A stretch of 64,000 bases of DNA from an uncultured Chitinophaga sp. (GCF_937898475.1 NZ_CALEJS010000040.1:237322-301321); one strand, 5' to 3'; shown: positions 17,726-27,201, counted from the first letter of the stretch. Program-made: numbers and translations. The notes: a model not told the origin generated them from the letters alone.

Positions 17726-17796
17726 AATTAATTATAGTAAAGTTCCTGATCCGGTCGTGCAGACCGGATCCAGGCGGCTACTGTTCAGGTAACAGA

Positions 17797-18966
17797 TCAG
17801 GCAGGTGTGGTTCCTCCGCCCAGTTTGCATTTCTGCAGTACTTCCCATGATTTGCCGTTATGGCGCAGGAAGTAGAGGTTGTTTACCTTAAAGGTAGCCT
17901 GGTACTCTTTCGTTTCATATTCAGGCCAGGCCTTGTTGAACTGTTCGTCTTCCAGGTCTTTGAAAGCCACGGTCACATGGGGAGTGAAGCCGGTGCGGGC
18001 CAGCATGGTGCTAAAGCCAAATTCCTTACGCAGGAAGTTGATCAGCTGACGGTGCATGGCAGACATGGTTTCGCTCTTTTCCACGTTAATGAACAGTACG
18101 CGGTTCTGTTTATTGGGGAAAGTGCCAAAGCCGTTCAGAGATACCTCGAAAGGCGCCTGTGATTTGGCAAATTCAGCCAGTTCATCGCAGAAGGCTTTTT
18201 CCAGAGCCGGATCAGCAGTGAAGGGTACCTGCAAGGTGATATGCGGCAATACTTTCAGTGCATAGGTAGGGCCGTATTTTTCTGCAAATTCCTGCTTTAT
18301 CTTGATGATCTCCTTACCTACTTCTGCAGTTGGCAACAGCGCGATGAAGTAAATCTTGTTGTCTGGCTTAGGTGTAAAGGGCCTGCGCTGACCGCCGCCG
18401 CCAGGTCTTCTCTGGCCGCCGCCACCGCCGCGGTTATATCCACCGCCACCACCGCCGCGGTTGTATCCACCACCACCGCCGCGGTTGTATCCACCACCGC
18501 CGCCGCGGTCATATCCACCACCGCCGCCACGGTCGTATCCACCACCGCCACCGCGGTTGTATCCACCACCGCCGCCACGGTCGTATCCACCGCCGCCACC
18601 ACGGTTATATCCACCACCGCCACGGTCGTATCCACCGCCGCCACGGTCGTATCCGCCACCACCACGGTCATATCCGCCACCGCGGTTGTAGCCGCCGTCG
18701 CCGCCACGGTCATATCCACCGCCGCCACGGTCGTATCCACCGCCACCTTCACGGTTGTAATTTTCGCGGGGCCTGTAGCCGCCACCTTCACGGTTGTAAT
18801 CGGGCCTGTCGCCACGATCCCGGTTGAAATTGGGTCTTCCCTCCCGATCACTGCTGTTAAAGTCGGGACGATTGTAGCCACCCGGCCTTTCCTTGGGATC
18901 ATACTCTTTGTCTTTGTTAATGTCTGAAGAGTACTTGCGGGGGCGTTCGTTTCTCTCAAAATTCAT
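17797..18966 (-). CDS. 2H phosphoesterase (2'-5' RNA ligase-like) with Gly-Arg-Tyr repeat N terminus
   Basis: 389 residues. Residues 1-70 are polar and charged with Asn/Arg/Asp-rich text (REGRPNFNRDRGDRPDYNRE). Residues about 72-185 hold 14 copies of Y(D/N)RGG plus extra glycines, then two GGQRRP units: a low-complexity, probably disordered, RGG-like region. From about 200 follows a normal 2H domain: IYFIALLPTAEVGKEI, first catalytic motif HITLQ (about 241) and second HVTVA (about 330). 2H enzymes act on 2'-5' or cyclic phosphate bonds in RNA or nucleotides. RGG tails bind RNA or drive condensates in other proteins, so RNA is the likely target; this is an inference. Bacterial 2H proteins are usually near 180-200 residues, so half of this protein is extra. 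Cytoplasmic, monocistronic. Confidence 0.82.
   Translation of the reverse strand: MNFERNERPRKYSSDINKDKEYDPKERPGGYNRPDFNSSDREGRPNFNRDRGDRPDYNREGGGYRPRENYNREGGGGYDRGGGGYDRGGDGGYNRGGGYDRGGGGYDRGGGGYDRGGGGYNRGGGGGYDRGGGGGYNRGGGGGYDRGGGGGYDRGGGGGYNRGGGGGYNRGGGGGGYNRGGGGGQRRPGGGGQRRPFTPKPDNKIYFIALLPTAEVGKEIIKIKQEFAEKYGPTYALKVLPHITLQVPFTADPALEKAFCDELAEFAKSQAPFEVSLNGFGTFPNKQNRVLFINVEKSETMSAMHRQLINFLRKEFGFSTMLARTGFTPHVTVAFKDLEDEQFNKAWPEYETKEYQATFKVNNLYFLRHNGKSWEVLQKCKLGGGTTPA
18417..18757. repeat. Coding minisatellite (21-24 base units)
   Basis: Tandem units of the form CCACCGCCGCCACGGTCGTAT and variants, encoding the Y(D/N)RGGGG repeats of the gene on the minus strand. Unit length varies in steps of three bases, as expected for slippage or unequal exchange kept in frame. 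Confidence 0.9.
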
Positions 18967-19517
18967 CTTACTTAATTAAGCGTTTGAAGCAATTATTAGC
19001 TATGATTTCATAAAAATGAAACTCATCTCCATAAGGAATATATAATACTAAGTGCCGGTGATACCCAGTATGGTCAATCTGGGCGTTCTCCAGTCCACGT
19101 TTATTTCCGGCTTGTTATCATTTGTTTTTAAGTCTCTTTACCTTATTTCTTGAAGAACAAAGATAATTGTGGCCACATTACTTTACAATTGTGGTGCTTA
19201 ATTTCTAACTCTGCACCTGTCTCTTTTAGTGTTCGGCGAATCCCGGTATTTTTATATTACAGAACGACAGATTTGATGCTACTCAAAGCAAATATACGGG
19301 AATATCCATGTCATTCTGCCTGATCCACCCCATTTATTTTAACTGTCAGTCGCGTTTCATAACAAACTTTCTTTATTACCGCTCAAAGTACCGGCTGGCA
19401 TAGGTAAATGGTTTTTCAACAACAATACTTAAGCTAAGCTACTACTTTGTTGGTAAATTTTACCTAAAATATCCCCGAAATCTTAAATTTTTTCTGCAAG
19501 CGGTTCCCATTTACTGA
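18967..19517. other. 551-base intergenic region
   Basis: A+T-rich gap upstream of the 2H gene and downstream of the AIM24 gene. It contains the promoter listed at 19158 and a direct repeat of AATTGTGG (about 19166 and 19187). I see no RNA gene or coding frame. Confidence 0.45.
19158..19188 (-). promoter_or_regulatory. Candidate promoter of the 2H phosphoesterase gene
   Basis: On the minus strand TTG (19188-19186), 20 bases, TATCTTTG (19165-19158), close to the Bacteroidota consensus TTG-N19-TAnnTTTG. It would leave a leader of about 190 bases. Confidence 0.5.
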
Positions 19518-20303
19518 TCAATCTCCATCCAGCAGGTTCCCAAGCCCTCCCAGGATACTGCCCTCTTCCTTACGCGGGCCGGTACCATAGGCAATAATCC
19601 GGCCGGCCAGGCGACTGATGGGCAGGGACTGGATCCATACCTTACCAGGCCCCCTCAACGTAGCAAAGAATAAGCCTTCGCCCCCAAACACCATATTCTT
19701 GATCCCGCGTACAAACTCTATATCGAAATCCACATTCTGTGTGTAAGCAACCACACAACCGGTATCGATCTTCAACACCTCTCCCGGCTGTAATTCGCGC
19801 TCTACCACTATACCACCGGCATGAACAAAAGCCATACCATCCCCTTCCAGTTTCTGCATAATGAAACCTTCCCCGCCAAAAAGACCGGTTCCCAGCCTGC
19901 GCTGCCATTCTATTCCTACACTTACGCCTTTGGCAGCGCAAAGAAATGCGTCTTTCTGGCAAACTACCTTACCACCCATCAGGAACAGGTCCAGCGGTAT
20001 GATCTTGCCAGGGTAAGGCGCCGCAAAGCTCACCTTTTTCTTACCTTGACCTACATTGGTAAATGCTGTCATAAACAGGCTTTCACCGGTTAACATACGC
20101 TTGCCTGCTGAAAGAAGTTTTCCGAAGATGCCCTGGTTGGGTTGAGACCCATCACCGAACATGGTAGCCATCTGGATGTCCTGATCCATCATCATAAAGC
20201 TGCCGCTTTCTGCAATGGCCGTTTCCTGCGGGTCTAACTCAATCTCTACCATCTGGATCTCTTCCCCGAAAATTTTATAGTCGATTTCGTGGTTCTGTCG
20301 CAT
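19518..20303 (-). CDS. AIM24/TIGR00266 family protein
   Basis: 261 residues. The N terminus HEIDYKIFGEEIQMVEIELDPQETAIAESGSFMMMD and the later GGEGFIMQKLEGDGMAFVHAGG, LKIDTGCVVAYT and KNMVFGGEGLFFATLRGPGKVWIQSLP are the standard text of the TIGR00266 (AIM24-like) family, a double beta-helix fold. Its molecular role in bacteria is not established; the mitochondrial namesake affects cristae. No signal peptide. It has its own promoter 34 bases upstream. Confidence 0.92.
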   Translation of the reverse strand: MRQNHEIDYKIFGEEIQMVEIELDPQETAIAESGSFMMMDQDIQMATMFGDGSQPNQGIFGKLLSAGKRMLTGESLFMTAFTNVGQGKKKVSFAAPYPGKIIPLDLFLMGGKVVCQKDAFLCAAKGVSVGIEWQRRLGTGLFGGEGFIMQKLEGDGMAFVHAGGIVVERELQPGEVLKIDTGCVVAYTQNVDFDIEFVRGIKNMVFGGEGLFFATLRGPGKVWIQSLPISRLAGRIIAYGTGPRKEEGSILGGLGNLLDGD

Positions 20304-20336
20304 AATATACTGATCGTATTAAGGGATAATCTGGGT

Positions 20337-20365
20337 CAAAAATAATAAAAGCAGGGTGTTTCCAA
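20337..20365 (-). promoter_or_regulatory. Candidate promoter of the AIM24-family gene
   Basis: Minus strand TTG (20365-20363), 18 bases, TATTTTTG (20344-20337); the ATG is at 20303. Confidence 0.5.
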
Positions 20366-20378
20366 TTGTTAAATATTA

Positions 20379-20411
20379 TAAAAAAACCGTCCCGATAGAG
20401 ATCGGAACGGT
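20379..20411 (-). terminator. Intrinsic terminator of the RND efflux operon
   Basis: Minus strand ACCGTTCCGAT pairs with ATCGGGACGGT (one mismatch) around a CTCT loop, followed by seven or more T. It lies about 55 bases past the stop of the RND gene. Confidence 0.85.
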
Positions 20412-20467
20412 GATCTGTTAAACCTACAACTGTTACACTATATTAGCTATTGTATAGCTAAGCTTTT

Positions 20468-23400
20468 TTAGTTCACTGAAACCTGTTTCTTTACTTTCCT
20501 GGCGTGATCATGACTATGGTCTTCCGTGCCCCCTTCATCACCAAAAAAATGATAGGGCTTGGGAGAAATATAGTCATGCCGGTGCAGTTTGGCAACCACC
20601 TCTTTCTTCATGAAAAGTTTCAGGATCAGCACCAGGAAAGGCACATATTTTAAACCACGCGGATACCCGTGGTAATCCAGTACATCGATAGAACGCTTGT
20701 TCATTGCGTACATTACCGGCACCAGTATCAGCGTAAGGAAAGTAGCGAAGATCAAACCGAACACCATTGTCCAGGCCAGCGGCCCCCAGAAGGCTACGTT
20801 GTCACCACCAAAGAAGATGTGCGGGTTACCTTCAGAGAACAGCGCGGCAAAATCTATGTTCAGTCCCACGGCAAGCGGTATCAGGCCCAGGATGGCCGCA
20901 ATGGCTGTGAGCAATACCGGGGTCATACGGGTCTTGCCTGCCTCTACCACGGCATCATGTATGGAAGCACCCTGTTTTACCAGCAGGTCTGTAAATTCCA
21001 CCAGCACAATACCGTTGCGTACCACGATACCTGCCAGCGCCATAATACCTACGCCTGTCATTACAATGGAGATCTCCATACCAAAGACGGCAAAACCAAG
21101 GAACACACCTATGATGGAAAACACGATTTCCATTGCGATAATCAGCGGGCGACCCACCGAGTTGAACTGGGTTACCATTATCAGGAACATCAGGCCTACC
21201 GCACCCAGCATCGCCATCAACAGGAAATCCATGGTTTCCTGCTGGTCTTCCTGCTCCCCCGTCATACGGATGGTTACCCCATCCGGCCTGCTGAATTGAT
21301 TGATGGCATGTTGTATCTGCTGTACCACTTCATTGGCGTTATAGCCGGTAAGCACGTTGGAATACAGCGTCACCACCCTTTTCTGGTCTATACGCTTAAT
21401 GCTGGCAAAGGTGTTGGAATAGCGGATGTCTGCCACAGCAGACAAGGGTACCTGCCTGATAGCACCGCCCATGTTCATATCACGGTAAGTAACGTTCGAG
21501 TTCATCAGCGTATTCACGTTGTTACGCTGATCTTCCCTGAAGCGTACCATGATGGGATAATCATCATCCGGATCGCGGAATTTGGAAGCTTCCTCCCCAT
21601 ACAGCGCACGGCGTAAAGCCTGCCCGATAACGCCGGTAGAGATACCTTCCTTGTTGGCCCGTTCGCGGTCTATGTTTACGATGATCTCCGGCTTGTTGCT
21701 CTGGAAATCGCTGCGAAGCTCTTCCACGCCGCCTATCTGCATGGAGTCCAGGTAACGTTTCAGCTTTTCTGAAGTAGTGGTGAGCTGATCAAATTCATCT
21801 GCACTGATCTCAATGTTGATGGGTTTACCGGTGGGAGGTCCGCCCTGCTCCTGTTCTACCGTGATCTCTGCGCCGGGAATGCCCTTTACCGCATCACGGA
21901 TCTTATCCAGGTACGCCACGGTAGATTGTCCGTTACGGGCGCCGAATTCAACAAAGGCCACCGTAACCTTACCTTTCTGGGGTTGCACGCTCTGGTCCAT
22001 CTGGCTGGGATCGCCGGCGCCCACTGCTACGTTGGAAATAATAGATTCTACGATAGGATTGTCCTTACCTACCACTTTGGTGATCCTTTCTTCAAGAATA
22101 TGCGTGATGGAGTCGGTATATTTCTGATCTGTGCCGTTGGGCAGTTCCAGGTAAGTATAAATGAAGTTGGGATCTGCTTTCGGAAAAAAGTTTATTTTCG
22201 GATTACGCAATCCTGTAACAACTATGCTCATTACCAGCAGGCCAAAAGTAGCCAGCAGTATGCCTACAGGGCGCCATCCCACCAGGCACCACTCCAGCCG
22301 GCGGCGATACCACTCCTGCACCCGCGGCCATGCACGCTGTTGAAAGCGGCGGGCAATTGCAGCCAGCCAGAAACGTTCCAGCACGATCATCAGGTACATG
22401 AACACCACAAAGTTGCCCACGCCAAAACTATTGGCATAAGCGATCAGCGCTATTACGGCAAATACAATGGTAAGGTTCCTGAACTTGCGGTCAAACCTGG
22501 GTTTGGGGTGCTCTTCTCCTTCATGGCGGTCCATAAAATCAACGGCAAACACCGGGTTGATAATGTAGGCCACTACCAGGGATGCTCCCAGTGTAACAAT
22601 CAGGGTGACCGGTAGAAAGACCATGAAGCCACCGATTACACCGGGCCAGAACAGCAGAGGTACAAAAGGCGCCAGTACGGTAAGCGTACCCGATAGTACG
22701 GGCAGGAACACCTCTCCTGCCGCTATCTTGGCGGCTTTTACAATTCCGAGGTCATGCCGCTCCTGGTAAATGCGGTGCACGTTCTCAATCACCACAATGG
22801 CATCATCTACCACGATACCCAGCGCCAGCAGGAAGGAGAACAGCACCATCATGTTCAGGGTGAAGTCCAGCATCGGCATCGTCAGGAAGGCGATGAACAT
22901 GGAGATAGGTACCGACAAGGCTACGAAGATGGCGTTCACAGCGCCCATGAAGAACATCAGGATCACTGTTACCAGTATGAACCCGATGATGATCGTATTA
23001 ATCAGGTCATGCAGGGTTACGCGGGTAGACTTAGACTGATCAGCCGTGATGGTCACCTCCAGCCCTTTGGGCAGGTAGTTTGCCTTCATGTCGTCAATGA
23101 TACCGCGTATCTTGTCAGACGCGTCGATCAGGTTTTTACCGCTCTGCTTGATCACGTTCAGGGTGATCACGTTCTTGCCGTTAAGGCGTGCATAGCTTTC
23201 CTGCTCCTTGAAACCATCCACCACCTCTGCTACGTCTTTCAGGTATACTACGGCTCCAGACTGGCCGCGTATAATGATGTCGCCTATCTTTCTGGCGTCT
23301 TTATACTCTCCCTTTACGCTGAGCGTACGCTTTTGTCCGTCCATAGACACCAGGCCGCCGGAGATAGTACGGTTCTCTGCACCGATAGCCATGATGATGT

Positions 23401-24034
23401 CATCAAAGCTGATCCTGGCAGCATCCATCTTGTACTTGTCAACATTGATCTGTATCTCGCGATCCAGCGCGCCCACAATATCCACACGGGTGATCTCTGT
23501 GAGCGCTTCGATACGGTCCTGCATTTCATCTGCATACTTCTTTAAAGACTGCAGGTCAAAATCGCCGGAGAGGTTCACGTTCATGATCGGTATCTGCGAT
23601 ACATCTATCTTGATGATGCGTGGTTCCTGGCCATTCTGGGAAAGGTCTGTAGGCAGGTCGGGCTTGGCGTCGTCCACCTTTTCGCGCACTTCCTGCCGCG
23701 CCGTTTCCATATTTACATCCGTATTGAACTCAATGGTAATAACAGAGTAGTCTTGCAGGGAGGTGCTCTTGATCTCCTTTACGCCGGAGATACCGCCCAG
23801 CTGCTTTTCAATAGGTTTGGTCACCAGCGTTTCCATATCTTCCGGCGCTGTGCCATAGTACATGGTGCTGATATAGAACTGGGGGAACACCACTTCCGGG
23901 AACTGTTCCTTTGGAAGCGATATATAGGTAAGTACCCCCGCGAGGGCGATAATAATGGTGACCACGTAGATGCTCACCTTATTATCTATCGCCCAGCTGG
24001 TAGGCTTAAATTCTTTGGTCAGATTGTCTTTCAT
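20468..24034 (-). CDS. RND efflux transporter permease (AcrB/HAE1-like)
   Basis: 1188 residues. Starts with the usual TSWAIDNKVSIYVVTIIIALAGVLTYISLPKEQFPEV helix, then two large periplasmic domains and 12 or more membrane helices. Helix 4 has LALGIVVDDAIVVIENVHR with the paired Asp used for proton relay; the C-terminal half has VMTGVGIMALAGIVVRNGIVLVEF and MTPVLLTAIAAILGLIPLAVG. Around residues 530-590 there are extra hydrophobic segments (FAVIALIAYANSFGVGNFVVFMYLMIVLERFW) and the tail beyond the last helix is His-rich and charged, so it is longer than AcrB (about 1050). It pumps hydrophobic or toxic compounds with the adaptor and TolC proteins encoded upstream in the same operon. Confidence 0.93.
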   Translation of the reverse strand: MKDNLTKEFKPTSWAIDNKVSIYVVTIIIALAGVLTYISLPKEQFPEVVFPQFYISTMYYGTAPEDMETLVTKPIEKQLGGISGVKEIKSTSLQDYSVITIEFNTDVNMETARQEVREKVDDAKPDLPTDLSQNGQEPRIIKIDVSQIPIMNVNLSGDFDLQSLKKYADEMQDRIEALTEITRVDIVGALDREIQINVDKYKMDAARISFDDIIMAIGAENRTISGGLVSMDGQKRTLSVKGEYKDARKIGDIIIRGQSGAVVYLKDVAEVVDGFKEQESYARLNGKNVITLNVIKQSGKNLIDASDKIRGIIDDMKANYLPKGLEVTITADQSKSTRVTLHDLINTIIIGFILVTVILMFFMGAVNAIFVALSVPISMFIAFLTMPMLDFTLNMMVLFSFLLALGIVVDDAIVVIENVHRIYQERHDLGIVKAAKIAAGEVFLPVLSGTLTVLAPFVPLLFWPGVIGGFMVFLPVTLIVTLGASLVVAYIINPVFAVDFMDRHEGEEHPKPRFDRKFRNLTIVFAVIALIAYANSFGVGNFVVFMYLMIVLERFWLAAIARRFQQRAWPRVQEWYRRRLEWCLVGWRPVGILLATFGLLVMSIVVTGLRNPKINFFPKADPNFIYTYLELPNGTDQKYTDSITHILEERITKVVGKDNPIVESIISNVAVGAGDPSQMDQSVQPQKGKVTVAFVEFGARNGQSTVAYLDKIRDAVKGIPGAEITVEQEQGGPPTGKPINIEISADEFDQLTTTSEKLKRYLDSMQIGGVEELRSDFQSNKPEIIVNIDRERANKEGISTGVIGQALRRALYGEEASKFRDPDDDYPIMVRFREDQRNNVNTLMNSNVTYRDMNMGGAIRQVPLSAVADIRYSNTFASIKRIDQKRVVTLYSNVLTGYNANEVVQQIQHAINQFSRPDGVTIRMTGEQEDQQETMDFLLMAMLGAVGLMFLIMVTQFNSVGRPLIIAMEIVFSIIGVFLGFAVFGMEISIVMTGVGIMALAGIVVRNGIVLVEFTDLLVKQGASIHDAVVEAGKTRMTPVLLTAIAAILGLIPLAVGLNIDFAALFSEGNPHIFFGGDNVAFWGPLAWTMVFGLIFATFLTLILVPVMYAMNKRSIDVLDYHGYPRGLKYVPFLVLILKLFMKKEVVAKLHRHDYISPKPYHFFGDEGGTEDHSHDHARKVKKQVSVN

Positions 24035-24035
24035 A

Positions 24036-24076
24036 AAATAGCATTTAGCTGTTGGCTATTAGCTGTTCTTACAGCT
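24036..24076. repeat. TAGCTGTTAGC-type intergenic repeat, copy 5
   Basis: TTAGCTGTTGGCTATTAGCTG between the adaptor and RND genes, inside the operon. The 3' end overlaps the adaptor stop region. Confidence 0.45.
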
Positions 24077-25178
24077 TGATCAGGTCGTTGTCATTCAGTC
24101 CCTGGTAGCCCGTGGTAATTAATCTTTCTCCCGGTTTCAGCCCGCTTTTTATTTCTGCTATGTCGTTATAGGTACGTCCCATTTCTATATGCCTGCGCTC
24201 TGCCACCATTTTTCCTTTATTATCCTTGGCTACTACTACATAGGGTTTACCCATGGTGTACTGGATCACGTTTACCGGTATTACCACCGCATTGGGAGCC
24301 GTGTAGTCAATGATCTTAATATGTACAATCATGTTAGGCCTGATGGCGGGATCAGCAGGTAAAGGCACTTCCACTTTGATAGTGCGGCTCAGCGGGTCAA
24401 TGGTGCGGGATGCGAAATTGATACGGGCGCTGATTTCCCTGTTAATATCGGGGAAATTGATACGTACCTGGTCGCCGGTTTTCACCTTGCCTGCATAACC
24501 TTCTGCTACATTGGCCACCACTTTCAGGGAGCTGCTGTTCACTACACGGAAAGCAGGGTTAGGCGTACCGGGCCCTGCGTTGTCGCCCAGTTTAACGATC
24601 ACGGCATCTACCGTACCGTTGATCGGCGAAACGATCCTGGTTTGGGCCAGTTGTTCATTCAGCGTAGCCAGTCTTCTTTCCAGGCTTTCCTTATTATTCT
24701 TGGCGGTCAGGTATTGTATTTCGCTGCCTATTTGCTGGCTCCAGAGGTTCCTTTGTTTTTCGAAGGTGGTAGTAGCCAGTTCCAGCTGCGTTTTCACTTC
24801 CTCCACAGCAGCCTTTGCGAGGCGGTCATCTACCTGGCCCAGCACCTGTCCTTTGCTTACTGATTGTCCTTCTTTCACGTTGATGGCCATTACAACACCC
24901 GGCACCTTGGAATAAACGTTTACGTTTTCGCGTGCATCCACACTGCCCTGCACGTCAATAAAATGCTGGAAGGTAGTATCGTCCAGCGTAGCCAGCGTAA
25001 CCGTTTTTACCTTTTCGGTAGTATCTGTTTTTCCTACTTCCTGCTCCAGCTTCGCGATCTCCTGCTCCAGTTTTGTTTTTTCCTGCTTAAGCTGCTGCAG
25101 TCTGGCGGCTTTGTCGCCACCACCGCATGCGGCGAGGATAAGTGTAGTTAACGGGATAACGAAATATTTATTGGTCAT
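24069..25178 (-). CDS. RND efflux periplasmic adaptor (membrane fusion protein)
   Basis: 369 residues with a lipoprotein signal (PLTTLILAACGGGDKA, lipobox LAAC). A coiled coil, LQQLKQEKTKLEQEIAKLEQEV, sits unusually at the mature N terminus before the barrel-sandwich (lipoyl-like) part GVVMAINVKEGQSVSKGQVLGQVDD. A second hairpin, EEVKTQLELATTTFEKQRNLWSQQ, then the beta-barrel (LKVVANVAEGYAGKVKTGDQVRINFP) and membrane-proximal domain follow. It links the RND pump to the TolC protein. Gap to the tolC stop 14 bases, to the RND gene 34. Confidence 0.92.
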   Translation of the reverse strand: MTNKYFVIPLTTLILAACGGGDKAARLQQLKQEKTKLEQEIAKLEQEVGKTDTTEKVKTVTLATLDDTTFQHFIDVQGSVDARENVNVYSKVPGVVMAINVKEGQSVSKGQVLGQVDDRLAKAAVEEVKTQLELATTTFEKQRNLWSQQIGSEIQYLTAKNNKESLERRLATLNEQLAQTRIVSPINGTVDAVIVKLGDNAGPGTPNPAFRVVNSSSLKVVANVAEGYAGKVKTGDQVRINFPDINREISARINFASRTIDPLSRTIKVEVPLPADPAIRPNMIVHIKIIDYTAPNAVVIPVNVIQYTMGKPYVVVAKDNKGKMVAERRHIEMGRTYNDIAEIKSGLKPGERLITTGYQGLNDNDLIKL

Positions 25179-25192
25179 ATGTGTGGAGGTGT

Positions 25193-26569
25193 TTATAGTT
25201 TACCGTATGCTTTTAAGTAATCGATCTTGGCCACTATCGCCTGGTACAATGCATCAAAATAATTCCGCTGGGCGGTGAGCAGGTCGTTCTCTGCATTAGA
25301 CATTTCCAGGCTGCTGCCTACTCCTTCCTTATATTTTGTCTGCGTGGTATTGTATACTTCCTGGGCCAGCTTCATGTTGTCTTCCTGGGCTTGAAGGGTA
25401 AGGAGATTATTGCGGAAGCTGGAAGCCGATTGCGACTGTTCAAAGTCGATAGACAGCTTCAGATTCTCTATATTCTCTTCTGTTTTCTTAACAGTAAGGA
25501 ATGCCTGGTCTACCTGGCGCTTTCGCTGCAGGCCGGTGAAGATGGGCACGGACAGCTGCACACCGGTGCTTACATAACCGTACCATGACTGGCTCTGGAA
25601 GTAGTCAAACCTGCTGCTTCCCCGGAGGGCGCCGGTAGAGGCGAACAGTGAAAGAGAAGGCACACCTGCCAGTTTATAGCGTTTCAGATCGTATTCATAC
25701 GCGCGTTTCTGCGATTGTAATACCTGGTATTCTATCCGCTGCGAATAATCAAAGTTATCTGTACTGACCGCAGACTGGTCTGCAATGGCTGCAGTGGTGA
25801 GCGAGTCGGTTAGTTCTATCTGCTGTACCATGGGCATGCCCATCTGGAATTTAAGGGCAGCAGTGCCCACCTCGATCACATTCCGCAGCTTGGTGATCTC
25901 CGTCTGCATATTGGTCATCTGTACAGAGAGCCGGTCTACATCCAGCTTTTCGGCCATTCCATTCCGGTAAATCTCTTTGGTTTCCCCCAGCAGTCTTTCA
26001 AGGGTAGCCATATTACCTTTCAGGATGGTAAGCGCCTTGTTCGCCGCCAGGATATTGTAGTAGGCTTTGTATACAGACACTTTCACCTCTATCTCTGAAC
26101 GCTTCACGTTGCGGTTGGCCAGCTCTTCCAGCGTTTTGCGGGCCTGCAGGGCTACCAGCACGCTGGGATCAAAGAGCACCTGGTCCATACGCACTTCGCC
26201 GGCCACGTTGTGGGCAAGTCCAAAGGCCACCGGTTGATAGGTGCCGGGAGGCAGGCTGGGATCAAAGTTGTGCAGGTCTATCTGTTGTTTCTGAAGAATG
26301 GGGTTATACTGGTAAGACCCCGTGCCTTTAATGGTGGGCAGTGCCCGTCCGCTCACCTCTTTGTTGAGGGCAAGCTGGATGAGCTCATCCAGTTTAGCGG
26401 TTTTAACGGAGGATTGGTTGGCCAGTGCATAATCCACTGCCTGCCTGGCGCTAAGCTGCAGCGTTTCGGGCTGCGCTTTAGGCTGCTGCTGTGCCCGGAC
26501 GGGCGTAACCAGCTGCAATGCCAGGAGTAGTGAACCGGCGAGGGCCATGTGCTTTCGTGTTAGTAGCAT
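25193..26569 (-). CDS. TolC-family outer membrane efflux protein
   Basis: 458 residues. Signal peptide about 1-27 (MALAGSLLLALQLVTPVRAQ). Two outer-membrane efflux repeats are visible: LSARQAVDYALANQSSVKTAKLDE and VSVYKAYYNILAANKALTILK in the first half, LQSQKRAYEYDLKRYKLAGVPSLSLFASTG and QEVYNTTQTKYKEGVGSSLEMSNAENDLLTAQRNYFDALY in the second; the last is the classic TolC end helix. It forms the outer-membrane channel of the pump encoded downstream. Only 14 bases from tetR and from the adaptor gene. Confidence 0.93.
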   Translation of the reverse strand: MLLTRKHMALAGSLLLALQLVTPVRAQQQPKAQPETLQLSARQAVDYALANQSSVKTAKLDELIQLALNKEVSGRALPTIKGTGSYQYNPILQKQQIDLHNFDPSLPPGTYQPVAFGLAHNVAGEVRMDQVLFDPSVLVALQARKTLEELANRNVKRSEIEVKVSVYKAYYNILAANKALTILKGNMATLERLLGETKEIYRNGMAEKLDVDRLSVQMTNMQTEITKLRNVIEVGTAALKFQMGMPMVQQIELTDSLTTAAIADQSAVSTDNFDYSQRIEYQVLQSQKRAYEYDLKRYKLAGVPSLSLFASTGALRGSSRFDYFQSQSWYGYVSTGVQLSVPIFTGLQRKRQVDQAFLTVKKTEENIENLKLSIDFEQSQSASSFRNNLLTLQAQEDNMKLAQEVYNTTQTKYKEGVGSSLEMSNAENDLLTAQRNYFDALYQAIVAKIDYLKAYGKL

Positions 26570-26583
26570 ACGGTGGAATCGAT

Positions 26584-27201
26584 TTATTTTGCGATAGTTT
26601 GATGTTGCCTGTATCCTTCTATCAGCTTCAATCCTTTTGCAGACGCCACTCCGTACAGGAAGTGCTCCAGCAGCACCCGCTGTACCTTTCCCATTTCAAA
26701 ACCTGCAATAGGGAACACCTCCGGCTGGAAGCACAACATGGCGGAAGCGATCCGGAACTGTGTCAGGATATTCACTTCCAGGTCCTTGCGGTACAGTCCT
26801 TCAGCAATGCCCCGCTCCAGGTTTTCGCGTATCACGGTACGCAGGGAATTGTTGCGGTATTCCTGGAATACCAGGTAAGCCCTGGAATGAAATTTCTGAA
26901 GGTCCAGCATAATTACCGGGTTCATATTCCGTAAACGCTCGTCCATCATCCTCATCACCTCAAACAACTCTTCAATGGCATTGGCCGCGTTTGAGCGGAG
27001 TACACGTTCCTCCTCCTGTATCACTTCCAGGAACCGGCTGATAGCGTGCACTACCATATCGTCCTTATCTGCAAAATGTGCGTACAGCGTTTTCTTGGAG
27101 ATGCCCATCCTCGTAGCAATATCATCCATGGTGATGGACCTTGTTCCATACTGGCGGAACAGCCCGAATGCCGTGTCTAAAATGCGATCCTGTGTTTCCA
27201 T
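26584..27201 (-). CDS. TetR/AcrR-family repressor of the efflux operon
   Basis: 205 residues. The N-terminal helix-turn-helix is RILDTAFGLFRQYGTRSITMDD followed by IATRMGISKKTLYAHFADKDD, standard for TetR/AcrR. The ligand-binding C-terminal domain is not conserved. It is the first gene of tetR-tolC-mfp-RND, so it probably represses its own promoter at 27247-27277, where an 8-base inverted repeat lies exactly over the promoter. The inducer cannot be told. Confidence 0.92.
   Translation of the reverse strand: METQDRILDTAFGLFRQYGTRSITMDDIATRMGISKKTLYAHFADKDDMVVHAISRFLEVIQEEERVLRSNAANAIEELFEVMRMMDERLRNMNPVIMLDLQKFHSRAYLVFQEYRNNSLRTVIRENLERGIAEGLYRKDLEVNILTQFRIASAMLCFQPEVFPIAGFEMGKVQRVLLEHFLYGVASAKGLKLIEGYRQHQTIAK

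Noticed and set aside
18241..18927. 228-codon frame with long Val-Ser-Thr-Ala repeats
   Set aside because: It is the other strand of the Gly-Arg-Tyr minisatellite; the minus-strand frame continues into a true 2H domain and this one does not.
20669..21616. 315-codon plus-strand frame, and others up to 263 codons nearby
   Set aside because: Opposite the RND permease; rich in His, Tyr and Gln, with no family features.
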